A stretch of 64,000 nucleotides of DNA from Antedon mediterranea (lineage: Eukaryota; Echinodermata; Crinoidea; Comatulida; Antedonidae). The stretch's first letter is position 1. The number at the start of each line of letters is the position of its first letter. The stretch is taken from assembly GCF_964355755.1 (NCBI RefSeq), contig NC_092673.1, positions 34,419,648-34,483,647 of the forward strand. The letters are read 5' to 3'. Position numbers and translations under genes: made by a program. Of the stretch, positions 36,398 through 48,479 are shown piece after piece. Under the pieces are notes generated by a model, which was not told the origin of the DNA, did no database searches, and saw only the letters and a program-made list of their open reading frames with translations.

Positions 36398-37400
36398 TCA
36401 TCCACTCCCCAATCTTAACTCTCCCCAACTTCAACCATCCACTCCCCAATCTTAACTCTCCCCAACTTCAACCATCAACTCCCCAATCTTAACTCTCCCC
36501 AACTTCAACCATCAACTCACCAATCTTAACTCTCCCCAACTTCAACCATCCACTCCCCAATCTTAACTCTCCCCAACTTCAACCATCCACTCCCCAATCT
36601 TAACTCTCCCCAACTTCAACCATCCACTCCTCAATCTTAACTCTCCCCAACTTCAACCATCCACTCCCCAATCTTAACTCTCCCCAACTTCAACCATCCA
36701 CTCCCCAATCTTAACTCTCCCCAACTTCAACCATCCACTCCCCAATCTTAACTCTCCCCAACTTCAACCATCCACTCCTCAATCTTAACTCTTCCCAACT
36801 TCAACCATCCACTCCCCAATCTTAACTCTCCCCAACTTCAACCATCCACTCCTCAATCTTAACTCTCCCCAACTTCAACCATCCACTCCTCAATCTTAAC
36901 TCTCCCCAACTTCAACCATCCACTCCCCAATCTTAACTTTCCCCAACTTCAACCATCCACTCCTCAATCTTAACTCTCCCCAACTTCAACCATCCACTCC
37001 TCAATCTTAACTCTCCCCAACTTCAACCATCCACTCCCCAATCTTAACTCTCCCCAACTTCAACCATCCACTCCTCAATCTTAACTCTCCCCAACTTCAA
37101 CCATCCACTCCTCAATCTTAACTCTCCCCAACTTCAACCATCCACTCCCCAATCTTAACTCTCCCCAACTTCAACCATCCACTCCTCAATCTTAACTCTC
37201 CCCAACTTCAACCATCCACTCCCCAATCTTAACTCTCCCCAACTTCAACCATCCACTCCTCAATCTTAACTCTCCCCAACTTCAACCATCCACTCCCCAA
37301 TCTTAACTCTCCCCAACTTCAACCATCCACTCCCCAATCTTAACTCTCCCCAACTTCAACCATCCACTCCCCAATCTTAACTCTCCGCAACTTCAACCAT
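36398..37400. repeat. 37-bp satellite, about 27 copies, almost devoid of G on the plus strand
   Basis: The unit reads CCACTCCCCAATCTTAACTC then TCCCCAACTTCAACCAT, with no G at all. Variants are C/T at one position (CTCCCC versus CTCCTC) and a few singletons. A single G appears in the last unit (CTCCGCAAC). On the strand transcribed as GPCR pre-mRNA it is a purine-rich tract with two GGGG runs per canonical unit and essentially no C. It lies in the GPCR intron. Confidence 0.97.
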
Positions 37401-38754
37401 CCCTTCCGCCACCCTACATCATAATTCTTGCACAATTCAGTAATATTTATTAAGAACGATAATATTTCACAAAGGCATCAAAGAAAACGCTTTAATTTAC
37501 TTTTTTTTACTTTAATTAACTTACTTTAAGTAATATATTTTTTTTCATCGAAGTAGTGCTTTTAAGTAGGTTTATAACTAAAGGTTTTAAATATCATTTT
37601 TCTTTGCAATGGCGGTGAAATATAGAATGTTATTATGAATTTGAAATGTAGGTCTAATCGAGTATATCAACGTGTTATTATTCTGTATGCGCATGCGTAT
37701 TACCCATTGCCATTGACCATCACATAACACCGCAAATTTAGAAATAGATAATATTTCTTATGAAATTATTTCAGATATATACAAACAGTTATAATTCTAA
37801 TTATTTTTTGTGATAAAAAAAACTTTATTTATTGTCATATATAGTTACTAACTCTTTGAAATATATATTTGTTGCGTCATATAGCTTCACGCTTACGCTA
37901 TCTTTTAATAATTATTTAATAAATAATATACTGACATTTATTATCACGCATGTCGAATTTATTATATTGTCGTGATTATTTATATATAACATAAAGTATC
38001 GTGTATTCAAATTCATTACCTTTATGCACACGGTTCAATATGATAGTTAGTGGGTATCGTAGAAAGAATGATGCGATGAGTAGACAAATGCATTTTTTCT
38101 ATAGTTTCTACCGACATATAGAGTAAGAAATAAGAGTAAAAGTCACCAAATCGAATCAATATTTTTTGAAAAAGAAAATTCTAAATCACTCAGCAACATT
38201 ATGATTTTTATATTTCGAATCTGTAATGCAAAATAGATTAATTCCTATCCATCCTTTATATAGAACAATTAGTTAGTATTTAAGAAAGTAAATCAACAAT
38301 TTATGGTGAGGAGTTTCTAAGAATAAGTTTGAAGTTTTATCTTGAAACAAGTGAATTTTGTTTGCTGAATGTGTGATTTTCATTTAATGAAATTAAAACA
38401 TTCATTACTTGATTATAACACATCTAATTTCATTCAATTAATCTCTGTTTCCATCTTTAATATGGCTGAAAAAACGACTCGATTTTGGTCGCCAAGTTAA
38501 AACAGACGGTTTTCGAAAGAGCAACAGTCTGGTGTTTCACAACATTCTAAACATTTTTACACAAAAAAAGTTGTTGTGAAGATTATCATTAACATTATGA
38601 ACTTGTTTACGGTGCAAGACGGTATACCGTAATTTTATTTACGGTATATTAAAATATTGTATGAGACTAACCAATCAAATTACAAAAAATATAATAATCT
38701 ATAAACGAAGCAAATCTGAGAGTTTATGAAGGAAAAAAATAAGAAATCTCCATC
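37401..38754. other. Intronic DNA, no gene seen
   Basis: Very AT-rich spacer between two satellites; nothing recognised. Confidence 0.5.
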
Positions 38755-39589
38755 CGATCTCAAGCATTATGGTAGGCCTATAATACCGATCTCAAGCATT
38801 ATGGTAGGCCTATAATACCGATCTCAAGCATTATGGTAGGCCTATAATACCGATCTCAAGCATTATGGTAGGCCTATAATACCGATCTCAAGCATTATGG
38901 TAGGCCTATAATACCGATCTCAAGCATTATGGTAGGCCTATAATATCGATCTCAAGCATTATGGTAGGCCTATAATACCGATCTCAAGCATTATGGTAGG
39001 CCTATAATATCGATCTCAAGCATTATGGTAGGCCTATAATATCGATCTCAAGCATTATGGTAGGCCTATAATATCGATCTCAAGCATTATGGTAGGCCTA
39101 TAATACCGATCTCAAGCATTATGGTAGGCCTATAATATCGATCTCAAGCATTATGGTAGGCCTATAATACCGATCTCAAGCATTATGGTAGGCCTATAAT
39201 ATCGATCTCAAGCATTATGGTAGGCCTATAATACCGATCTCAAGCATTATGGTAGGCCTATAATACCGATCTCAAGCATTATGGTAGGCCTATAATACCG
39301 ATCTCAAGCATTATGGTAGGTCTATAATACCGATCTCAAGCATTATGGTAGGCCTATAATATCGATCTCAAGCATTATGGTAGGCCTATAATATCGATCT
39401 CAAGCATTATGGTAGGCCTATAATATCGATCTCAAGCATTATGGTAGGCCTATAATATCGATCTCAAGCATTATGGTAGGCCTATAATATCGATCTCAAG
39501 CATTATGGTAGGCCTATAATATCGATCTCAAGCATTATGGTAGGCCTATAATATCGATCTCAAGCATTATGGTAGGCCTATAATATCGA
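38755..39589. repeat. 32-bp satellite, about 26 copies, each with TAGGCCTA
   Basis: The unit reads CGATCTCAAGCATTATGG then TAGGCCTATAATAC, with a C/T variant (ATACCGAT versus ATATCGAT). The C form dominates the left half and the T form the right, as expected of unequal exchange spreading local variants. One unit near 39317 has TAGGTCTA. There are no spacers. Confidence 0.97.
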
Positions 39590-39997
39590 CTGGCAAAAAA
39601 AACCCAGTTCCTCTAGGCTTATGTTAATTAAGAACAAGGTAATAATTATACAGAATTCTATGAGCAACCTAATTTCCTTTTATAAGGATGAAAGATGTTG
39701 AAACTGATCCACTTTCTAATTTTAGCATCAACCAGGAATTAGTTTCTTCCGAGTGCAAGGGACGAAGTAATCATTCGATTCAAGAAATACTCTACTTGGA
39801 TAAAAAGTCTTAAATATTGAGTGACAAGATATTACAGAATATATTTTGGTGACACTTCTATTTCTAACTTAATACTTGTTATCATGAGCACAATTATGTA
39901 GGTCAGACAACTAAGATGAGGGACCGCATGATGCGAATCCCTGTAATTTAATTACTTTAAAAACAGTACCTGTTTAAATTGTAATCGAAATATTGCA

Positions 39998-40057
39998 GCG
40001 ATGACCGGAAAAGGTGACAATTATAATATCATATTTGTCACCTTTTCCGGTCATCGC
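39998..40057. repeat. Perfect hairpin: 23-bp arms, 14-nt loop
   Basis: Positions 39998-40020 (GCGATGACCGG... AGGTGACAA) and 40035-40057 are exact reverse complements, around TTATAATATCATAT. A decayed third copy of part of the arm (GGAAAAAGTGACAATTTT) follows at about 40069. No sequence family is recognised. It could be a foldback transposon relic or a small-RNA hairpin. Confidence 0.9.
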
Positions 40058-43000
40058 TACTATATTTTTGGAAAAAGTGACAATTTTAAAAATTTTTCCT
40101 GAGGTTACAGGTGTCTAAACATAGACCTACCCAACAGTTATTGCATTTACTTTAGTATGGTGCGCCGAATATATAAAAAGCAACATATATCTATTTTCAT
40201 ATATTGTTCTGTGTGTTGTAGCATGACGATAAATCATATTAAAATTGTATTTGTTGCGCGATTAGTATAATTTCAGACGCGTGCGGTCGGCTTCTAAGGT
40301 CTTGTAAATGAGCATATCCTGGACACATTCATGGTACATTCTAAAAAAGGTCACTTCTGCTTATTTACACTATTTTTGTTTATATTTTTCTATTTAAAAA
40401 AAGAAAAAAAAACCAGAAAACCCATAAATATACAATTTACAAGTTGGTTACCTCAAGGACGGCAATCTTGTGGCAGTTGATTGTGACCAGCAAGATTTTA
40501 ACAAAAGGAAAATTTTACCAATTATTCTTATATGCAAAACAAAGCTAAAGTACTACAGAACCTCTCATTTAGAGGGAACATACAGCCAACCTCTATTAAG
40601 GGGACACTCCTAATATGAAGGACACGTTGTTTGTTGTGTCCAGAAGGAGTCTGTAATACGTCACATCAAAACAAAATTGTTCAACAGACGAAGTAGTGAA
40701 TGACAAATTATTCAGCGTATGGTATTTATATCGGGAATGTTGACATTTTAAACGTGGTCATGTTGCCATTGAATGGCATAGGATTTACAGGGGCTTTAAT
40801 GATCATCACTGCTGGCCATCACTGCAGACAAAATCCAATGCTTCTTGCGGTAAATGACTGCATGAACATTAGACACGCCGAGTGGAACGGATTACTTCGC
40901 AATGGTTAACTGATCTCAGACGGATATATGCTCCATTTGTTTAAAAACAAAAAAGAAAACATACTAACATATTCATACTTCAGTTATCTTCTTCGTATCC
41001 TGCTAGCTACACAGGTCGGATTAAAAAGAAAACGAGATAGACGCGGGGTATTTTTTTTTTAACAACCCCAGGGGATAGTATAAGACGTTGGCGACTAAAG
41101 CATCGAATCTCGAATAGTGTTAAAACAATAAAACAGCATATACATACTAAAAATACCTGCCGCAAGTATATATTTTTATGTCTTATTAGTACTGTTTGCA
41201 TAAATAGGCCTTATCATGTGAATTATTTTCATAGAGGTCTATGAAAATAAGCTGCGAAAGCGCAGTGATTTGGGAGGCGCGCGTTATAAACGTTGTTTAA
41301 CGGTACCAGTATTTTTATTGTACATTTTTCAGACACTGCTATGGAGGAGGATGTGGATGTGCATAATATTATATCTTTGAGTAATAGACCTATATTACAG
41401 GAACAGTATGTAGATTGTTATGACTGAATTGAACGTTAAAAAACACCTCCTACCTAGCACTAATCGGTACTAATACCCTGTTAACGGCAAAATGAATAAA
41501 CAAAGTATCTGCCATCACAGACATGTCAATAAAAGCCGTGACATTCTGAACGGTAAATGCGCTTAAATTAATTTTCTGCACTGGACACGTAATTTAAGTT
41601 CGTGTAACCGTAAAACTGACAATAGTGCGAACATTAAGGATGTACAAAGCTAATAATTCTTTTTAGGTCGACTTACAAATAGAGTACTTTTGATCAAATT
41701 ACTTGTTGATATATAAGTACAAACTATTTCCACTTCCAGACAATATTACCACTCCATTAGTGGAAAAATTAATTATAGAATTGCAATTGTATAATAATAA
41801 ATAACCATTTAAATGGATGTTAATTGGTTAAAAGCTGTAATACTTCTCACAGCTAATGGAAATAGCTCTTCGTGTATGACACTTGGTAGTAAATTAAGCG
41901 CTCATTTGCATCTTTTGAGCCACAGGTGCCGAATGAACAAAAGTACAAATGTACGCTAGTAGACCTCCGATTGTAAGAGATTTGATTGGAGAAGACGTTT
42001 TAAACCGCCAGAAATATGCACTAGAAGAGCCTCGAACCTGTACCTGACTATAGGTGATATGAAAAGAAAAAAATAGTACATGCCGCTTATCAATAAAGGA
42101 CGGTAATCTCATGAAAATACACCAACTTTGAAAGAAAACCCCCAAATATTTACCTGAATTAAACCCCTGTAATTTAAGGGAAAAATATATGGATTTTGGT
42201 TAAATTTAACTGTTTATTTTGTCTTTTATAGGCTAAGTGTCGTCATTTTCATATGGAAAGGAATAATTTCATTAAAACTGCAAAATGGCCTATAGATTCA
42301 AACTCAATTATATATAAATCCTTATTTTTCATGAGTTAGGGGTACAATACATCTTCAATCATCATGATCTTTTTCTGAACATTTATGACGGCTATTGCAT
42401 CCCTTAGATTGGAGGTATGGAAGGCAAAAATGGAAAAAACACCGTCATTTCCAGATTTAGGATAAAATAAATTCTATACAGAAAATGGTACACATAAATT
42501 GCAAGAAACCATTTGAAAACTAAGCATGACGTAATCTGCTATAATAAAAAATAAAATAAAAGATGGATCGACTGCATTTAATATGGAATAGCAAAAACCA
42601 TAAAATAAATTGGAATATGAACCAAAGGCCAAAACAAAAACAGCTAATATAAAAATATTTTCAACGTTTTACATCGATAAAAATCTTTGTCGTAAAATTG
42701 ACGCTTTTATAATTGCGTTTCGTTGAGTTAAAAAGGCAGATACGCGGTCATTACGCTATTTCTTTAGGAAAGTCACATTTTCATATCGATAATATAGATC
42801 ATATTGAACACATAAATGTCATTCTAAACGTTATTAATGATCTTAATATAAACTTTAAACTCCATTAATCTATAGTTTTTATCAAAGAAATACGGGTATA
42901 TAAATGTTGAAATAGCATTCATCACATCATAAAAGTTTGCGGCGTTTGATGAAAATATGACCGAATTAATCTAACTCGTGTGATTTACGACTCTTTATAT

Positions 43001-44032
43001 AGAAAGGTGACATTTTGAAAATTGAACAAGATTAAGAAATAACGTGGAATAACCCGACGACACAGGCAGGAAGCACAGACAAACCTACGCACTAAAACAA
43101 AGGTTGCGCCTTTTTCTACAAAGTGTTATTCTATTACAACCGGTTATCTGTATTGTACTTAATTCGTTCAGTATAACACGAAATTTCTATGATACAATAT
43201 CACATGTTCGTCTTAAGTATCATAGGAATTATTTGAAAGATATGATTGAAGTTAAGGCAAAAACAATGTCATATGTGATACTGTATTTGGAAACGTGCAT
43301 GATACTACAGTATACATCATGAAATTGTGGATGGAGAATCGGGCTTTAGACATAGATATAGCATGGTGTAATTAATATATATCATGAAACATGGTTTTTA
43401 CCTTTAAAAGTAATATTATTAATGCGTTTCTACAATATAGGCCTAGTCTTAGATAATAACTCTAAACCTAAATGACATACATTTTAACAACATTTGCGAG
43501 TTATATAATTCTTTGTTAGCGAAGATATACATTACCTTTAGGCATTTTAAAACAACTCCTATAATAGCAGTTATCTACCTTGCGTGTTAACATTTCTGTT
43601 TCCGAATAACTAAGCTTATGTTCAGACATAGGAAGTTGATACAAATAGTAACATATAAGGTACTAGGAGTTAGGTAACCAAAAAGTAATATATTATCAAG
43701 AAGGCAGTTTAAACAACATTGCATATCAAACAAACCGATCTAGGTTCTATAATACCCACATCCATTTCAAAAGCCACTTTTGTTTGTGGCCTCGACAAAC
43801 ATTTGGATATACATGGCTTAACTTGAGATTTAATTAGATCATTTCACAGATAAGGCAAATTTGTACTTGATACGACGGAAATTCAATAGTATTTATTTCT
43901 CAATAATAAGAAAAGAGACTTGTGACAATTTTTGCAGTTGATAAATTATTATTCAGAAAAATACTTATAAGTTAATACATAATACTACAAATCCTCGGTA
44001 ACACTTTCCCTCAAAAGACAAAACACAAATTG
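40058..44032. other. Intronic DNA, no gene seen
   Basis: AT-rich. A perfect 12-bp-arm hairpin (TTATTTTCATAG / CTATGAAAATAA) lies at about 41222-41250. A repeat with CTCTATTAAGGGGACACTCC is at about 40593-40650, related to 46246-46312 and 60340-60640. No exon-like sequence. Confidence 0.5.
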
Positions 44033-44247
44033 AACGCGCGCGTACAAAAATGTGCATACAACAAGGTTTGTTTTCTGTGTACAGATGTACTACTATGGTT
44101 TATACGCGCGCGTACTTAATGCAGTATTGATCACCGGCATTTACACGCTCGCGTATAAAGAAATATTACATTAAGGTCCACGATTGTACGCGCGTGTTTA
44201 AATGCATAGTAAATTATCGGGATTTATATGCATGCGTATAAATATGC
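44033..44247. repeat. Diverged repeat with five CG-alternating cores
   Basis: Five cores, CGCGCGCGTAC, ACGCGCGCGTAC, ACGCTCGCGTATA, ACGCGCGTGT and ATGCATGCGTATA, occur at about 44034, 44104, 44145, 44188 and 44231. They are spaced about 41-43 bp apart after the first. Several are followed by a TTAATGC- or TAAATGC-type string. This looks like an old minisatellite that kept its alternating purine-pyrimidine cores. Confidence 0.55.
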
Positions 44248-45935
44248 TATATATTCTAAGCTCAAGTTCAAGAAGGAATAATAAAATACAATAATTAAAC
44301 AGATGTTAGTTAGTTATGTTATGCAAGTTAAGTTATTAATATTTTCTGTTCAGAAGATATTAAAGAATGGCAATTTCATTTCAATATTTAAAAAAAAAAT
44401 CTTTTTAGTCGCGTGCAACGCGATTCTACAGCTCACTATGTCGGTCGGTTGGTCGGTTAACACTAACGTGAGCATGCGACTGCAGCCATGAATATGGCCT
44501 TGTTTTTTTAAACTGATGTTGTGAATACATTTGTAATGAATGGTTTGTTATTTTATTTTAAAATATAAAGGCTAGGCCTATACAAAATAACATTTCGTTA
44601 TCTTAAAAGGTCGTCACATCTTGATTAGCTTGTTTGTGATTGGGGTATGCTTTGTTCTGAAAGAGATGTATTTGTTTTCATTCAGTGTTGATAGCGATGG
44701 TTTTCTTTTATCCATGCTCGTGGGAAACTCGATCTATCGATAAATATAATCCTAAAACAACCATTTATCAAGAATACATATAATACAAATATATAAACAG
44801 AAATCATGAGATGATTGTCAGAATCGACTATATTTGACAAAAATACCTTATGGCTATTTCAAAATGTTGAAATGCTACCTAAACCGATAAAAGCTACGAT
44901 TACGTGGTGAATTATGACTCATTTTCAGTAGCTAATGACACAAAACAATTGTAGAACTGACGTTGGAAAAATACCGAATACATCTTTGGGTTGTGCCTGT
45001 TAACTGTACGTCAAGTGGACCTTCGACAAAAAATAAGTAAAACAAGTTGAGAAATTATGTATTCCTTTTAGGCCTACTCTACTGTATGTTAAAGCAGAAA
45101 AGCATTCATAAGCCTAATGGCTCTCTTCTTAAGTTTGGCACTAGCGACGCAACGATTTGACCAATTGACAAGCGATGGATTATTCAAAAAGTGGCTGGTC
45201 ATTGTAACTCGTGTAAACGGGCGCAAAAAAGACAAGGTATTCTTATGTATTAGTATAGGTCAAATCAAAGATATATAGTATTGGCATGTAAAATGAAAAT
45301 AAATAAGAAAATAAGGGTTACAGTTTCTAGCCTGGTGCTCATTAGGTCAATACAAATGATATGTAATATATTGATGGTTCAGAAAATACCTAAGTTCATA
45401 TTTTATCCTGGTAGTTCAGCGAGTGTAGGTCACTCGTGTTCTTTTAAATGTTAAGCCACAGATTATCTAATTATATCTATTGACCGATTGCTGACCTCGA
45501 TATTTCATAATATCAGAATGACCGACGGAACAAATGGTCAAGAATTACCTGGAAGCCACATTGTAGCCTACCATTTATACTGCTAATTAGTGGGTCGGTG
45601 GACAAGTGACCCATGATAGGTTTTCTTTCTCAAATGAATTTGAAATTATTTTATATTTACTGAATTATTTTTAAACTAAAACACGATTTGTAGATAGTTA
45701 ACACGTATTTCCAATTACACATGATCAAAACGTTTTAATTTACATAACATATTAAAATTACAGTAATCAAGACAGTTGTATCTATATTCACTAATTTATT
45801 TCCTATTCCTATTTTACAGCTATTTAATAGTCCAGGAAATTAAAAAAAATCAGACGATTATTATATGGTATGAATTGTAATTAATATGTTGGGGGCGCTA
45901 ATAACAGTTTCGTATAGAGTGCCGTATATACTGGA
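44248..45935. other. Intronic DNA, MITE fragment only
   Basis: A MITE family 1 fragment (CACTAGCGACGCAACG, then TTGACCAATTGACAAGCGAT) lies at about 45133-45215. Otherwise nothing is recognised. Confidence 0.5.
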
Positions 45936-46245
45936 GAGTGATGGTGTAATGGTAATATCGGACTAGCATGTGATAGGTTCGAGGTTATCTGTGCCATACT
46001 AATTGCATTACTCTCATTGCCTCATCCTTCGGATTGGATGTAAAGCCGTTGGTCCGTACTTAACAATTCACGTTAAAGAACTTGGTACACTATTTGAAAA
46101 GAGTAGGGGATCGTCTCCCGGTGTGCTGATCTGGTAGGCGCTGCACTGCTGGCTGCCGTGGGTCCGTGGAGGGCCTAGTCCGAATTTCCTTAGTTTCCAG
46201 TTAAGCTCGAGGACAAATATAAATACCTTAGGCATATAACCCCTC
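45936..46245 (+). mobile_element. tRNA-derived SINE with conserved central domain
   Basis: Box A TGGTGTAATGG (45942-45952) and box B GGTTCGAGGTT (45976-45986) sit at tRNA-like spacing. The body follows with CGGATTGGATGTAAAGCCGT, CACGTTAAAGAACTTGGTAC and GAAAAGAGTAGGGGATCG. The central strings recur in the element at 48480-48735 and in the satellite at 58610-60060. It lies inside the GPCR intron, near the donor. The SINE call is confident; the named superfamily is not. Confidence 0.75.
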
Positions 46246-46312
46246 CTCTATTAAGCGGACACTTTGTTGGGTCCCGAAGGTGTTCTCGTAATAACTTGGG
46301 GTTCTACTATAT
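46246..46312. repeat. Fragment of a dispersed CTATTAAG(C/G)GGACAC repeat
   Basis: CTCCTCTATTAAGCGGACAC, then GGGTCCCGAAGGTGTTCTCG and GGGGTTCTACTAT, matches segments at 40593-40650 and the two halves of the split copy at 60340-60640. No coding capacity. Confidence 0.6.
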
Positions 46313-46393
46313 AAGTGAGTAAAATAAAAAGTAATGTTAATCATAGAGGGTGACGTGTTACTTGGAAAATAGTACAAATAGAGTGATACTTAC

Positions 46394-46673
46394 ATAGTGC
46401 TTCGCCCAGCACCCACTGTTCCAGTACAAACGTTTCAATCAATGCCACTGGCATGCAAATAAGAAGCACTAACATATCTGCTATACTTAAATTTAGTAGA
46501 TAGTAATTTGTTGAACTCCTCATGTCAGAGTTCCTCCAAATGACAAAAGCAACCAGAATGTTGCCTACAACTCCGAACGTAAATATTAACACGTAAGCAA
46601 CGGTGGTGGGAATCATGGTAGACATGGGAAGTTCCTCAATAAGAGCTGTTGAGCAATTCTCGTAAGCATCCAT
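46394..46673 (-). CDS. Class A neuropeptide-type GPCR, first coding exon (N-terminus to start of TM3)
   Basis: The ATG at 46673 has A at -3 and G at +4. The exon encodes residues 1-93 plus the first base of codon 94. It has a short extracellular N-terminus with one N-glycosylation site (N6-C-S), TM1 about 23-47 with the GN pair (GNILV), and the R-N-S-D-M-R intracellular loop 1. TM2 is about 57-81 with LSIADMLVL (Asp at 2.50), and ECL1 has the conserved Trp (QWVLG, W87). The donor GTAAGT begins at 46393. Reading through it gives CKYHS... and a premature end, so splicing is needed. Joined to 12250-13439 it restores C94 and a 489-residue receptor of typical architecture. Confidence 0.92.
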
Positions 46674-47693
46674 TGTGTCCGATTTGTATTCTCTCAGGCT
46701 AAATCACAAAGTTTGATAGTTTTATCAACAACCTTAGTCGCTAATTGTTTCTATGAAAAATTCGCGTTACGACGACGCACGTTGAACATAAAGCGCGTTA
46801 TTCACGAATACATTAAAGTCACTTTTTACGACGTAGCACACTATCAACATATAACATTCTTAAATATATTTTCCATAGACAATGTTCTCTTGTAGTTGCA
46901 ATATGTTCATAGCGGTATTAGTTAATGTACAAAATTGTATTCAATATGCTATCCTCAGATCACTTTCCTACAATAATACTGTGTCTGACAAATTACACAG
47001 AATGATAGGCGATACAAATCTCGTGTTCACGTACATATATATTTATATATATACAAATATTCGTCTGGGTGACTGTGATTCGCTAAGCGTACGTCAAACA
47101 GGTTGGACATAAAACACATTAGCCAATCACAGAAGGGATAACGCGGCGTAACTTATATCTCATTTTCTGGCCGTTTTCTCATTGCTAGGGTTTTCCTAAT
47201 TGTCATCAATGAACGGATCAATAGACTAATATTGTTTGCGTAGCTCAGGTTCGCATATTTAACTAAAGATAGGAATGGGATGGCTCGCGTGATCAATTTA
47301 AATAATACCTGTACTGGAGCTACAGTATTTCCTGAAATATATGTATTTTTTTAACGCAACAGCAACCCTTTTATTTCTTGAATGATGGTTGCAAAATAAT
47401 ATGACGTAGAACATGACCTTGAATTCTAGATAATATAACGATCCCATTGGACATACGATGAATTGAAATTGACCAAATCTGGGACGTAATTATGCGATCA
47501 TATTCTTTGTACTTAGGAGAAGGGGTCACGGCAGCCGGGGAAATGAGTGGAGTCTGTATTCTTGTTCTATTTATACTAAGAATGAAATTACCGTAAAACT
47601 TAATCTTGTCGTCATTTAAATGTAATTAAACCATTCAATAAATGCATGCAGTGCAATGCCTGTACATCGATCTTCCATAATATTTGTATCTTT
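46674..47693. other. GPCR 5' flank, no gene seen
   Basis: It should contain the 5' UTR and promoter of the minus-strand receptor. I see no clear TATA box within 100 bp of the ATG. A TATATATTTATATATATA-like tract lies at about 47034-47052. Confidence 0.4.
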
Positions 47694-48000
47694 TCCTAAT
47701 ATTACTTTTCCATTGGTAGATTTCGTATCACATGTCAATGTTAAATTCGTTCTATTCAACCAATGTCAATAATCATACAGTTCCATTTAACTGCTAACAC
47801 GTTGTCACGTGATAACCTAATATTAATTTTCCATTGGTTGAATTCGTATCACATGTCAATGTTAATTTCGTTATATTCAACCAATGTCAATAATCATATT
47901 CAACAGTTCCATATCAACTGCTAACACGTTGTCACGTGATAACCTAATACTACTTTTCTATTGGTTGAATTTCAATCGTTCCATTCAACTGTCAAGTGAT
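47694..48000. promoter_or_regulatory. Tandem duplication (about 125-130 bp) with CACGTG and CCAAT/ATTGG motifs
   Basis: Two near-identical blocks (about 47694-47818 and 47819-47947) plus part of a third repeat TTTTCCATTGGTTGAATTCG, TATCACATGTCAATG, CAACCAATGTCAATAATCAT and ACACGTTGTCACGTGATAAC. Each block holds two CCAAT/ATTGG boxes and one CACGTG E-box. It lies about 1.0-1.3 kb upstream of the GPCR start codon. A regulatory role is inference from motif content and position; it may be only a duplicated repeat. Confidence 0.4.
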
Positions 48001-48479
48001 ACGTTCATAATTAATCCACAACACCAAATTGCTGTGCTCCCCGGGCCGCAACATTCAAACGCCGCCATTTTGTCATGTCAAGTAAAACCTGTTATTTTGC
48101 CATCCAATGTAAGCTGGAATAGACAATGTCTGTGTAATGTCAGAAGTAATTATTTAATGTTAACAATACATTTACTTTACTATTAGAAAAGTAGATGTAT
48201 TTACGTAAACAATTATAGAAAAAAAAGCATGGGAAAGAGGCAGGATAAGAAGCAATAACTTGATGGATAAGACCATGATAATGAAATATAATACTGATTA
48301 GTATTCAAGATATAACAGATAGTAATTGTGCATAATGACCTTTTAATATACAGTCTAGTACTGTACAAATCAATTTACAACAAAACATACAATAACATTA
48401 ATGCAATCCATCAATGAGGGCGTTGTTGAATGATTACACAAAACAGAGGTACTACACCTTAGTATAATGTACTGATTGT

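Larger units (their letters stand above)
13440..46393 (-). other. GPCR intron, 32,954 bp, phase 1, packed with repeats
   Basis: The donor GTAAGT follows the first base of a codon at 46394. The acceptor TTTTAG precedes 13439, where GT completes TGT (Cys). The two exons are on the same strand and in the right order. Their joined frame gives the expected TM2, ECL1 tryptophan (W87), TM3 cysteine and ERY continuity, which is strong support for one gene. The intron holds satellites, a LINE nest, MITEs and foldbacks. I saw no further exon of this receptor inside it and none is needed. Confidence 0.85.

Noticed and set aside
36398-39589. Long arrays of 32-37 bp direct repeats that superficially recall CRISPR
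   Set aside because: The units are contiguous with no unique spacers, the DNA is animal, and no cas-like genes exist. They are satellites.
40700-40909. 69-codon frame with a hydrophobic centre
   Set aside because: No family resemblance and no gene context. It lies in the GPCR intron on the antisense strand.
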